DNA of 64,000 nt from Arabidopsis thaliana (lineage: Eukaryota > Streptophyta > Magnoliopsida > Brassicales > Brassicaceae): assembly GCF_000001735.4 (NCBI RefSeq), contig NC_003071.7, positions 13,323,151 to 13,387,150 on the forward strand, given 5' to 3'. Below, piece by piece: positions 47,653 through 60,484 of this stretch. Within the stretch, counting starts at the first letter, position 1; the number at the start of each line of letters is the position of its first letter. The notes under the pieces were generated by a model that was not told the DNA's origin, ran no database searches, and saw only the letters and a program-made list of their open reading frames with translations. The translations under genes were made by a program, and so were the position numbers.

Positions 47653-48970
47653 GCTTAGGCTTTTTCTGAGGTAAACCTTTGGTTTGCTTATGTAGTCCTC
47701 AAATGAGTGTGCACCCTTTGACTTTGACGTTTTATAAAAAAAAATACAAATACAAAACCTAAAAAAAGAGACATTTTTTATTAACTTTGTTGTAAAACTT
47801 CTAATTTTTCTTTTTCTACTCAAATTTCAAACAACTTGTGTTTAACAGCTCGTTACTGATTTAAGAAATTTAGTTAAGAGTGTTAATAGAATATTTGTGT
47901 TATGACCATTGTAATAGTCGTAACTTTATTTGCAGTAACTTCACCCCAAAAAAACGAAAAAAAAAAATAACAACCAAGATTAAATTTTCCAAAGCCAAAA
48001 CAAGAGTTTACTTTTTTTTAACATTTGTCCTTGTTGATAGAGTTGACGATATTTGATGATTAGCTAGTAGGATTTGATCGTTGATGAAGAGAATCAAGTT
48101 GGTCATTGTCACTAATATAAGCTTTAATAAATAACCTAACCTATTTTTTTTCAAATTCGAATTTTTTGACTCAATTGAAAAAGAATAGAATACATTTCTC
48201 TTTATTTCTAGGACCACTCATTTCAAAAGAAATACTATTCGCCAAGAATAAAATCCAAAGGTAAAATCATATATTCCTATTTACAAGAAAATCCAAGCAG
48301 CCTATAAACTTGTGTACCATTTTTTTAAAGAAAACCCAACAGTTAAGAAAGAGTACCGACTTCAAATCCGAAAGAGATAAAATAGTGCCGACTTCAACGT
48401 AAAAAGCAAAGGTGATAATGTTGATATACGTACATCAAACTTTAGGTTTTAACCAAAAAGCCAATGAACTCCAAAAACCAATATATTCGCATTGAAAAAG
48501 TCTCTGCTTTTCTTCTTTTGTAATTTTCTTTTTCATCTTTATATATATCTATTGAAATGATCACAAAAAATCACATAAAAAAGGTAATTTTATATGTGGC
48601 TATAAACTCCAACAACCAACCAATATCATCTCCTTTTGAACAAGTCTTATGTCTTTTTGCTTTTCTTCTTTTATCGTAAACGACGATTAGATATTTTAGA
48701 GAAGTCTATATATTAAAATAAGTCTCACATAGAGACCGTAATTAACGTATTAATTGTCCCCACTAAGATTTTATATATAAGTACCAATTACGACAAATAT
48801 CTTAATCAACTTGGTCCAACACCAAAACACATCGGAAACGTCCTTTGCGTTAACCCAAAACTTCAAAAGTAGTAATAAAGAAAATAAAACAATAACTCTC
48901 TTTTAGGATTAGAAATTATTCTAATTACATAGAATAGATCCCTTTTTCTATGCTCTTCCCGCAATTTCCA
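47653..48970. other. Convergent spacer between GLX2-5 and ADS2
   Basis: The 3' ends of both genes point into this region. It is AT-rich with poly(A) and poly(T) runs (for example 47950-47970). No further gene is seen. Confidence 0.5.
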
Positions 48971-50396
48971 TCAACGAACTATAGCCATACGACGTCGTTG
49001 AGCCTCCGTTGGCACTTTCACATCGGTCGCTAAACCGATAATTTCGAAAAACCGAACAATGTACCACGAAATGTCTATTTGCCACCATTCAAGTCCTTGT
49101 CTAGCCGATGACTCGAACGCATGATGATTGTTGTGCCAACTCTCTCCAAATGAAAATACCGATAACCACCTTTCAAAAAACAAAAAAGATATAAATAATT
49201 CAACTACATTATTGAGTTTTTGGAAACATGACTTTATATGAGCTGTCTCCAATTCATGTGTACTTTTGTATTTTGGGAAAGTGTCATAAAAGATATTATA
49301 CCATTCAAAGTACAGAAACCAAAAATGTTAAGAGATAATATTGACATACCAAACATTACGAGAAGTGTCATTGGTCTTCCAAGTTCGAGTGCCCCAAATA
49401 TGGCAGAGTGAATTTATGAGGCAAGTCACGTGCACTTCCAATGCTGCTCCTACCCCCTGAGAATCTCACCAACCCATACATTAATTGCTAATTGATTCTA
49501 CAATTTATATCGACCAAAATACTATACGTTTTAAAAATATATAGAGACATTCACTTACCATTCCCCAAGTAACGAAGGACATGCCACCAAGGTAGAAGAG
49601 AAAGAAACCCAATCCTAAAATGTGAAATAGCACTGTTTTCTGAAGAAACCTATAAAACCATTGCCTCTTCAAATCCTCCACGTTTGCTCTTCTTCCACAC
49701 TGTATTTAATTTGAATCTTTTGGTTATAGCCAAAACGAATTATAGCGAAATAGACTATCCACAACAAAATAAACATACAAATAAAATCACCTTTGAAACA
49801 AGATAGGCAGAGTCATAGATCCAAAGAAGATGACTAAACCAAAAACCTTCCTTAGGACTATGTGGATCACGTTCTGAATCCGTGAACTGGTGATGGTAAC
49901 GATGTGTACTCACCCAATCAATCGGATCTCCCTATTTTTAAAAAATAAAATAAAATAAAGTTTTAAGATCTAAATAAAATAAAGTACAAGAAGCAATTAA
50001 GATCTTAAGATCTATAAAATTAAATAGACTTTAAAAATAAAATAAAAAAGGGTTATGAACCTGAATAGCGAGAAGGGCACAATAGGCTAAGAGATACTCA
50101 AGCCATTTAGGGACTTTGAAACTCCGGTGAGCCAAGTTGCGATGATAAGAGACGGTGATACCAAGACCACCGATGGTGTAAAACAAAAACGTAACCCAAA
50201 GAGCCGACCAAGTGAAATAAAACGGAGCCAAGAGAGCAAGAGAATGAACAGTGAAAGAAGCTGAGAATTTCACATAATCTAATCTCCTCCACCTTCTATC
50301 CCAAAACACCCATCTCCTCTTCTTCTTCTCCTCCACCGCCGCCGGCGTTGATGGATTTTTCTGGTGGTTCTCCTCCACCGTTGATGTCACCGACAT
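48971..50396 (-). CDS. ADS2: Acyl-lipid/acyl-CoA delta-9 desaturase ADS2
   Basis: Membrane di-iron desaturase that adds a double bond to saturated acyl chains, acting in the ER and, by literature, in cold acclimation and very-long-chain lipid desaturation. Exons 50396-50061, 49931-49791, 49699-49559, 49456-49350 and 49169-48971 give 307 residues. The three histidine boxes are intact: HRNLAH (residues 85-90), HRYHH (122-126) and HNNHH (254-258). Pairs of hydrophobic segments lie around 45-82 and 170-210. The C-terminal fatty-acid desaturase tail ends in RRRMAIVR. The N-terminus is charged (EEKKKRRWVFWDRRWRR) without a plastid transit peptide, unlike ADS3. A TATA box lies about 90 bp upstream. 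Confidence 0.96.
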
Positions 50397-50484
50397 TTCG
50401 GATCTCTCTTTCTCTTCTCTTCTTTTTAGGTTCTCTCTCTCTTTTTTGTTAATGGAGAAGAATAAAAGTGATGCTTCTCTTCTA

Positions 50485-50491
50485 ATTTATA
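50485..50491 (-). promoter_or_regulatory. ADS2: ADS2 TATA box
   Basis: TATAAAT on the minus strand, about 90 bp upstream of the ADS2 start codon. Confidence 0.5.
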
Positions 50492-51402
50492 GTGATTTTA
50501 ATTTACTGCAACAAAGTATCATAAGGAATCAGTAAATAATAAATATCATGATATTTGTTGTTGCGGATGGGCACGTAAGGGTTGAGGTGTATCTACTACA
50601 TGCAATAGTGAAAGTATATTTTGTGTAACCAGTAAAAAAAAAAGAAGAAGGTTAAATATAGATGCCAACGTAAAGAGGAAAAGTGTCACAGGGCTCGAAA
50701 TTTAGTTTTGACTTATTCTACTGTTTTGATATACATGCTTTATGGATGTACGTGATTACAGGCAAAAATCACGTTCGGGTAGCTGGAAAACTGTTATCAA
50801 AATTCCAGAGTTTTTTTTCTGTTTCTTTTAAAATAAAAATTGGAATTACCCACTGGCTTGTACCCAAGCATATACTGTTTTTAGTCCTATCTTATCAATA
50901 ATTTATGGACAATATATATACAAACTAAAGGACCCAAGTGTCAATATACACCAACTCCTAATGTTAATACAATACATTTATTTATTTTACAATATATACA
51001 AGAAATAAATCCAAATTTTTATTTTTTTATAACATCAATTCAATTAATTAATTTTATTTATTTAATAGAAATAAATCAAATAGTACCATTAATAGTTGAC
51101 CAAAAAATGGAATAGTATATAAATTTGACTATCCAGCTCATAAAAAAGATGTGATTTTAACACCTTTCCTTTTAATATGCAAAAAGAAAAGAAAAGATCT
51201 CTAAGAAAAGCATATATTTTTATATTCTTATTTTAAAATTTTTAAAGTTTGACCCCAAAAATAACAGATCTGGCTCAAAGTGTTCGATCTAACTTTGTTG
51301 ATTGAATATTTATTATTAAGATGTAAAAGAAAGAAAAAAACTATTGGCATATAAAAATAAAAATAAACTATTTATTTATTTTCTTCTAGTTTGGGTTTTA
51401 GT
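50492..51402. other. ADS2: ADS2 upstream region
   Basis: AT-rich region upstream of ADS2. I see no gene. It separates the promoter from the inverted repeat beginning at 51403. Confidence 0.45.
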
Positions 51403-52148
51403 GGAAAAACGGTCTATTTCCTCACGAGAAGTACCGTATCATGCCAAATAGAGCTCAAACTTCAACCCCGGTCTACATGTCCATGAAAACAAAGTTTTAA
51501 ACCTATTTCTCCCCGAAACGTAAGTTCTATAGCTAAATCTCCCCAAATTAATACTTCGAGATCTATTAACACATATATCTGGTTTTTGTCGGTTTAATGT
51601 ACACCAATTCAGTCTTAACCATTTGAAAACAAATTTTAACCAAAACTAAACCAAAATTATCAAAAATTAACCCGAACCCGCCGACCTATTAATTTGGTGC
51701 AAGTATACTTAATACCCCACATGATGAGGAAAGTCTCTTTATACTTGCATCCAAGATCGATCATTGATTTCATCAGGAAAAAGTTAGTCTAGTATTGTTT
51801 TTAAACGAAGATAATCCAAGCAAAATTTCAGGTGAAGAAGAAGCGTTGGATCGGATCATTAATAGGTCGGCGGGTTCGGGTTACTTTTTGATAATTTTGG
51901 TTTAGTTTTGGTTAAAGTTTGTTTTCAAATGGTTAAGACTGAATTGGTGTACATTAAACCGACAAAAACCAGATATATGTGCTAATAGATCTCGAAGTAT
52001 TAATTTGGGGAGATTTAGCTATAGAACTTACGTTTCGGAGAGAAATAGGTTTAAAACTTTGTTTTCATGGACATGTAGACCGGGGTTGAAGTTTGGGCTC
52101 TATCTGGCATGATGCGGTATTTCTTGTGGGGAAATAGACCGTTTTTCC
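51403..52148. repeat. Long inverted repeat, 291-bp arms, 164-bp loop
   Basis: The left arm (51403-51693) and right arm (51858-52148) are reverse complements over 291 positions without gaps; by eye about 10 differ, so identity is about 96-97%. Nine of the ten differences are transitions. The arms begin GGAAAAACGGTCTATTTCC and end CCGCCGACCTATTAAT at the loop. The motif GGTTTTA occurs on both outer sides (51394-51400 and 52149-52155), a possible target duplication. The loop has no ORF of note. A transcript across this would fold into a very long hairpin. It may be a foldback transposon or an inverted duplication; I do not recognise the family. Confidence 0.93.
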
Positions 52149-53138
52149 GGTTTTAATAGATATGATTCATTTCCGGTGGGGTACGGATTTGTCTAAACAA
52201 GATTTGTAGACCGAAGAAAAATATATAGCATTTGGATCTTTGTAAAAATTAAGAATGTAAATGAACAAATAAATAGAAAATGTATGTATTTTTCTAGAGT
52301 TCTTGTATTTCTTGACTATCATTTCTAAATTTTTGGGGTATATGTAAATATTTTTCATTAGGTTAGGTATTACGTTCGTATGTATTTGTGTAATATTATT
52401 TGAATAATGAATAGTCAAATTTGAGGTTTAAATAAAAGCCGTACAGTATTTTATCAATTCGTTTAAAGTTTAGATATCAAGTACTAGAGTACATGTATTC
52501 TTAGGCTTTTTTCCTCTTAAACTAATCATTTTAGGGTTGCAAGATTGATCATCGATGCATACACGTCTCTATTACTATTACTTTAAACACTAAAGTACAT
52601 TACTCGAAAAAAATCTGACTATGAAATAATATATTTAATTATTCAGTGTACGATATGATGATATCTTCTTATGCACCCTATAATGATATCGCTCTCAAAT
52701 CTCAAATATTCAAGTATCTTTGTTTAAAAAAATATTATGATGAGCGATATTTTTATAAACTTTGGGGCCTAATGCCATGTTGCCCACACACATTTAATGC
52801 TTTAAGTAACTAAAACTTAATTTGAAACCATACCTCTAATGATATAAAGAATATGTTGGATCAAAAGACAAATATAAGATCGTAAACTTTCACATGTTAA
52901 GATCCGATACGTAGACATAAGCATGTGCTCTAACTTGTAATTTCGTATAGACAATTCAAACAATCTTGTTGTGACTGTAAGTGATCAGCCACTTTCTTAT
53001 ATGTATAAAATAAAAATAAACAAACAACTTACTAAATCATCACATCTGAATAAATGTCCCAGAATTTCCTAGATCCTCGGTTTTCTAGATCTTGAAAAAG
53101 AAAACTTTAGTTATTCAAAACACTATAGTGGCGATGAG

Positions 53139-53177
53139 AGAGCCTCGCGAGGAAAAAAAAAAAAAAGAGCCTCGCGA
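53139..53177 (+). mobile_element. Minimal poly(A) insertion with a 12-bp target duplication
   Basis: AGAGCCTCGCGA at 53139-53150 and again at 53166-53177 flank GG followed by about 14 A. This is the same architecture as the insertion at 37655-37697. Confidence 0.7.
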
Positions 53178-54296
53178 ACTCCGGAAACGTAAGACGACAA
53201 AAAATATGAAAATTAAAATAATATGAGTACAAGAATTGAAAGTGCCCTACAAGAATAGTAGACATAGTGAAGTTACTTTCATTATAGGTAAGCAGCTTCA
53301 TATCATAACGAAAAAAAAACAGAGTAAAGATCGGGAACAGATAATCTAAATAATAACAAAATACGTTTAAAAATTAAGAGAGCAAAATTAATTGATCACT
53401 ACCAATATTCTCACTAATTTGGATAACAAAATGTCCTAGGTTTTAAATTAGGAGAGCTAATTTCATTGATTACTACCAAAACTTTGAAAATGAAATTTGG
53501 GATGCATACGTAATGAAACGGATATTCCATCTCAAAATGGATATATCTAATTCTACCATCACTAATATTGTTGATTATAAAAATTCTTTTTTCCCAATTT
53601 GTATTGTACCCACTTACCTTAGTAGTTTCTAAATCAAAACATTAGCATTAAAGGTATGGATTGCGTTAGTTAGAAATTTGTTAGGTTGTGGTTAAGTAAG
53701 AAAGCCTAAAGTGAGAAAGGTAGTTGCGCTTTGTTAATAACGATTAACAAGCATTAAACCTAATGACCGATTCATACGTAATGCATTAATAAAGTTATGG
53801 TGGATATCAATTAACAAGAAGATGTTAACACTCAACAAAACATTTTATTACGATCTGAACTCTTAACCACATTAAAATTTTGGGTACTAGGATTTTGGAG
53901 CAGGTAAATATATGGTGTTGGGAGGGTAATCGTCATTATATTACCATATTTCTAAACCCAAGATTTTATGACGTTTAATTTTTTGGAAAAAAAATTGAGT
54001 ACTACATTGCATTGGTCAAGAAAACATTAGAAAATCACTTCCGTGTTTTGAGAAGAATAGTATTTTTTCCGACTTGGTTCTGTTGTTTCAATGAGAATAT
54101 AGGTTTGTGTTTGGTATTTTGAGTCCAACTAAAACTGGAAAAGAAGTCATAATGTTGTCACGTAGTTTTCTTTCCTGAAAACGGACTAAATACATAGTTG
54201 CTGAGTTTAGTATTCTTAAAACTAGTCGTGATTTGATTTGAAAATAATATTACATGTATCAGAACTTCTTCTACATTACAATATTGGAATTCTTAA

Positions 54297-54320
54297 TATA
54301 TATATATATATATATATATA
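54297..54320. repeat. TA dinucleotide microsatellite
   Basis: About twelve uninterrupted TA units. Confidence 0.95.
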
Positions 54321-55508
54321 ACATATATTCTAAAACAAAAATGATCGTAACATGTGTGCAGAGATAAAAAATAGTTAAATGATGCTAATGGTCCCTGATC
54401 GCCATTTGAGTAGTAGCTTGTCAGAAGTCACTGACTACTAGTGATCAAATATACTCTCTCAATATAACATATTCCTCCCTAACTTATAAACTTTTCACAT
54501 TCATCACAATGTAATGCATTACTTAACTACATTAGGTGGTTAAAACTCCTACTTAATCTCATCAAATGTTTCCGGACAAATCATATTTTAAGGAATATAA
54601 TAGAAATACACTGAGACTTAACCATTTCAAAACTTTAGTATACATTACACACTATATACAGATATACTGTCTAACTGATAATGTTATTTTGCCCTGTATG
54701 ATTACTAATCAGAGTTTACGTCTAAAACCGTCCAAAAGAATCCCTTAACTTAGCTAGGTAGCTTTAGCTTATGAAACTTTGACAGACTCAATCAATTCAT
54801 CACACACGATAAATACAAAGAACTACCTCTATTAAAGACGAGTAATATCAAAGTACGAGGAAATGTGTGAAACCTGACCATTGAACCAAGTGACTTTAAT
54901 GCTATCGCCAGATGAAATTGATTGCAAATGTATGATATGATAGGAATATAGGAGGACACCACTACAGATAATATTGATTTTTATAGGGACATCAGAAGTT
55001 AATATATCAATCACTTCAAAACGTTTTTCAGATTATTAATTGTGAAATCGACCACCGTAACATTCCTTTCCAACTAGGAAAAGGACAATGATGCTTCGCA
55101 GATACAACATGTGGTACCATCACCAATTATTATTATTTTTATAGGGAAAAATTATTTAATGGCACACAAAAAAAGAAGAGAAAATTATTTCATTTTTTGT
55201 TTAAATCTGTTCAAATAATATCTTTGTCCTAAACAGATAATATCTCATTTTTCATATTAATTATATATTTTCCACGTTATGAAAAAAGAAAAACTGATAT
55301 TTATTTGTTTACATGATACATTTACAAACCAAAAATAAAATAAAATATACATCTTGCTTTGCTTCGATCATAACAAATCACAATCATAATTGATTTATCT
55401 GTTGCTATCATAAAAAGTCAATTAAAATAATTTAGAAAAATTAAACTTTAAGATAAAGTTTCAAATAATATAGGGGATATTATTAAACAGAGATATGTAA
55501 TAAAAGAA

Positions 55509-55558
55509 GATAGACAGTAATGTTTTTTTTTTTTTTTTTCATCCGATAGACAATAATG
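55509..55558 (-). mobile_element. Minimal poly(A) insertion with a 14-bp target duplication
   Basis: GATAGACAGTAATG (55509-55522) and GATAGACAATAATG (55545-55558) flank about 17 T plus CATCC. Read on the minus strand this is target copy, GGATG, poly(A), target copy. The target copies differ at one base, so the insertion is older than a fresh event. Confidence 0.65.
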
Positions 55559-55817
55559 TTTAATTAATATAAAATCATAAGATCACACATTGGATTTAAT
55601 ATTATACAAGTATTTTTGTGATCAGTAGACATTTAATACTATACTAATCCAACAAAAGAAAAAAAGATGTAGTAGGCCCATAAATTGGCTTAGGTTTAAT
55701 GGGCTTTAGGCCCATAAATTGTTGTCTAAGAAAAGGCCTTGGCCTGATTGGTAACAAGTTGACATAAATTAATTCTTCAAAAATCTCTTCTGCAATCTCA
55801 TCGTCACAGTCACGGAA

Positions 55818-56295
55818 ATGGCGGAACACGCAAAACGACGCGTTTTAAGAGCATATTACCTACTCATCCATGATGATGATCTGTTGTAAGAATCGAATTC
55901 TCTCCTTCCCTCATCTCATCTCCTACCTAGATCTCTCTCTTCTCTTCCTCTCATTTCCTTCTCCCTTACTAAATTTCCTTCTCTAATCTCTACTTTGTCC
56001 AAAAGCATTTAACTTTAACCGGAAAAATCTTACATTTTTTTCCTCCTGGATCTCTCTCTCTATATCTGCAGATTCACACTACAGCTGATTTAGATCTATT
56101 TCGTAAGTGGGTCTTTCAAAGTCGTCTCCTTTGATCTACTTTGATTCAGGGTTAGGATTAAAAACTTCTCCTTTTTCTATAGTTGCTTCACTGTTTCTAT
56201 TCCATGGAGAAAGTTGCTAGCTTTAATTTGCCAACTTACTATTCTTATGTGTAATAATCGTTTGCAGGGTCGTTGATTTGGTGATAAGTCAGTAG
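55818..56295 (+). CDS. Upstream ORF of bZIP59, possibly spliced
   Basis: An ATG at 55818 opens a short ORF beginning [14 protein letters not shown]. Without splicing it stops after 23 codons (TAA at 55887-55889). If the leader intron 55886-56267 (TT then GTAAGA; TTTGCAG then GGTCG) is removed, it extends to 31 codons. It then ends at TAG 56293-56295, two bases before the bZIP59 start. Whether the transcript starts upstream of 55818 is unknown. Confidence 0.4.
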
Positions 56296-56297
56296 AA

Positions 56298-57922
<1,625 letters not shown>

Positions 57923-58999
57923 GGAATATGAATATGTCCCACGTAAGTGAGAGGTTCTCCTTCTGAACAATTCCTTTCTCATTCATAAATTGTTGTTCAT
58001 CCATCACTTGCAGTCTCTTGGATTTTAGGGTTTTAGCTAACACAGCTTAACGGGTGCCTTGGCCTACAGGGTATTGGCGTTTTGGTACGTAGAAGAAACC
58101 TTTTGGTAAGGTCATTGAAGATAAACATTTGGGTAAGCCCAAAGAAACAGAGTTCCGTGCATTGCAAATATGCAATGCACTGCAATTATTAGTTGTTTGG
58201 ATTTGATATAGAGACTGAGTCTCGAAACCATAGTATGTAAAAATATAATCACGTTCAAAAGCTGTTAATTTGTTATAATCTTATAACAATTGTGTTTTAA
58301 GATACAAACCTACTTTGTGTTATGATATTTGTTCACTATTGGTTTTGGTATATATCCAAATCATTTTTCAGGGAATTAAATACTGACTTTATTCTCTAAA
58401 AGAAAGAAGGAAGGCCACAAGATGTCAAGATTAGTCCACACAAATGCCAACAAACTTGTATTGATGTTAAAGAAAATTAATGTCTCCTCCAATGTGTAAT
58501 ACAGACCGCAAAAACATTTCAGCCGACGAAATTGTTGTGCAACATTGTCCACAAGATTTTACGGCTACACTGTATACAGACTCACGAAAAAGAAAACATT
58601 AATAGTCTTTTCAGTTTCCATAAGATCGCTTTACAATAATATCAAAATAAAAGTGAAAAAGACAGAGAAGAAGAGAAACAACGAGAGCCGCAGAAGTTGA
58701 AGAAATGAGGACCTACAAGGCATTGATGTAAGAAGCAAGGATGTGGTTCCTTTTGATTCCCAAAATCCTCTTAAAATCTCATAAAGCCCTTCTTATCTTC
58801 TTCTCTTCTCCTCAACTTGAATACACAGAAACAAAACTGCTTTTGTCTCTCAAGTCATTTGTCTTATAAAAAGGTTCTGTTCTTGAACAAGGGAAAGAAA
58901 CAAAAGGCTGATAACTCCTGTTTTGTAGATTCCTCTGATATTCAGATTCTTACTTCTCAGGAAAACCCTAAAGAAAATTTCTGTTTTTTTTTGAGAAAT
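57923..58999 (+). other. bZIP59 3' region and STH leader
   Basis: The first about 450 bp is the 3' end of bZIP59. TATAAAAA at 58865-58872 is a possible TATA box for the next gene, 135 bp before its ATG. The frame of the STH gene stays open upstream to 58817, but without an ATG, so no extension is called. Confidence 0.4.
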
Positions 59000-60152
59000 A
59001 TGAAGATACAATGTGATGTGTGTGAGAAAGCTCCGGCCACGCTTATATGTTGTGCTGATGAAGCTGCTCTCTGCGCTAAATGTGACGTTGAGGTTCATGC
59101 TGCTAATAAACTCGCTAGCAAACACCAACGCCTTTTTCTTGACTCTCTCTCAACTAAATTCCCTCCCTGCGACATCTGCCTTGTAAGAATACCTCCTCTT
59201 CTCTCTTTTGTCTCTATTCGTATCTGCAGAGATCTTTATTTGTTTTGAGGGTATCTTTTGATTGAGCTGTTCTTGGTAGATTCTTTAAGTATAATTATCG
59301 AGAAGTTCTTAGCTTTATAACATAGATTAAGGTTTTAGATTTAAGTTTAGTAAAGGTTTTAGTGGGATCTCAGGAAATTTGTTTGTTTTTGGATGTTTTT
59401 AGTTTGCTAAGGTTGGATATGTAGATCCAACTTTGGTAGATATTCTTAATGGGATCTCAAGAAAAACATGCTCAAAGTTGCTTATGTAGTAAATCTCTTT
59501 CTTGTGTTCATCTTTGTTGACTTGCAGGAGAAGGCAGCTTTCATATTCTGTGTAGAGGATAGGGCTCTGCTCTGCAGAGATTGCGATGAGGCGACCCATG
59601 CGCCAAATACTCGCTCTGCTAATCACCAGAGGTTCTTAGCCACTGGAATCCGAGTTGCTCTTAGTTCCACTAGTTGCAATCAAGAAGTGGAAAAGAATCA
59701 CTTTGACCCATCTAATCAGCAGAGTCTCTCTAAACCGCCAACTCAGCAACCCGCTGCTCCATCTCCTTTGTGGGCTACCGATGAATTCTTCAGCTACTCT
59801 GATCTTGACTGCAGTAATAAGGTGAGAACTGGTTTACCAAACTGATGAATACTCAAATATCCTGGTTTGTAACTTGTTTTGACAACTATATAAATCACTT
59901 GTTGTACATTAGGAGAAAGAGCAACTCGATCTCGGGGAGCTGGATTGGCTTGCAGAGATGGGTCTGTTTGGTGACCAGCCTGATCAAGAGGCTCTACCGG
60001 TAGCCGAAGTTCCCGAGCTTTCCTTTTCACATTTGGCTCATGCTCATTCCTACAACAGACCTATGAAGTCCAATGTACCCAACAAGAAGCAGAGGCTTGA
60101 GTACCGGTATGATGATGAAGAAGAGCACTTCCTAGTCCCCGACCTAGGCTAA
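59000..60152 (+). CDS. BBX25: Double B-box zinc finger protein STH / BBX25
   Basis: Exons 59000-59182, 59528-59821 and 59913-60152 give 238 residues. B-box 1 (residues 5-47) is CDVCEKAPATLICCADEAAL, then CAKCDVEVHAANKLASKHQR. B-box 2 (about 57-100) is CDICLEKAAFIFCVEDRALL, then CRDCDEATHAPNTRSANHQR. All Cys/His/Asp ligands are present. There is no CCT domain, which places it in BBX structure group IV with STH2/STO. The C-terminus has LDWLAEMGLFGDQ and a basic KKQRLEYRYDDEEE tail. Family members bind COP1 and HY5 and modulate photomorphogenesis. The first intron splits B-box 2 near its start, as in relatives. Confidence 0.95.
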
Positions 60153-60484
60153 ACTATGGATGAATCTACTAAGCTTTATAATATATAGCACTTGATTCGC
60201 ATAGTCTTCGGCTCTTCGCCTTGCTTTCTCCATGATCTGATATGTGTATCACTGTAAGTAGCAGGCTAAAACTTGGAAAAACCTTATCATTTTATTAGCA
60301 AGTGAAGCCTTAAATTGCAACATACGTCTTTTCTAAATCATTACATTTGAAGAAGAGAAACAAAAACAGAGCGGAATGCCGAATTTGTTTCTCTTCTCGA
60401 TTCAACCATCCGAAAACAAGAATACAAAAAGAGAAGATAATCGCGGAAACAGATTACGTAATAGAAGCTTGAGTTGTTTTGTTT
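60153..60484. other. Convergent 3' regions of STH and fructokinase
   Basis: The two genes end toward each other across about 330 bp. No other feature is seen. Confidence 0.4.

Larger units (their letters stand above)
52149..55780. other. Spacer between the inverted repeat and bZIP59
   Basis: About 3.6 kb of AT-rich DNA with chance ORFs only. It contains two minimal poly(A)/poly(T) insertions with target duplications (53139-53177 and 55509-55558, listed separately) and a TA microsatellite (54297-54320). No gene or RNA gene was recognised. Confidence 0.5.

Noticed and set aside
58817..58999. N-terminal extension of the BBX25 reading frame
   Set aside because: The frame is open upstream of 59000 but has no ATG, and the B-box starts within five residues of the ATG at 59000, as in relatives.
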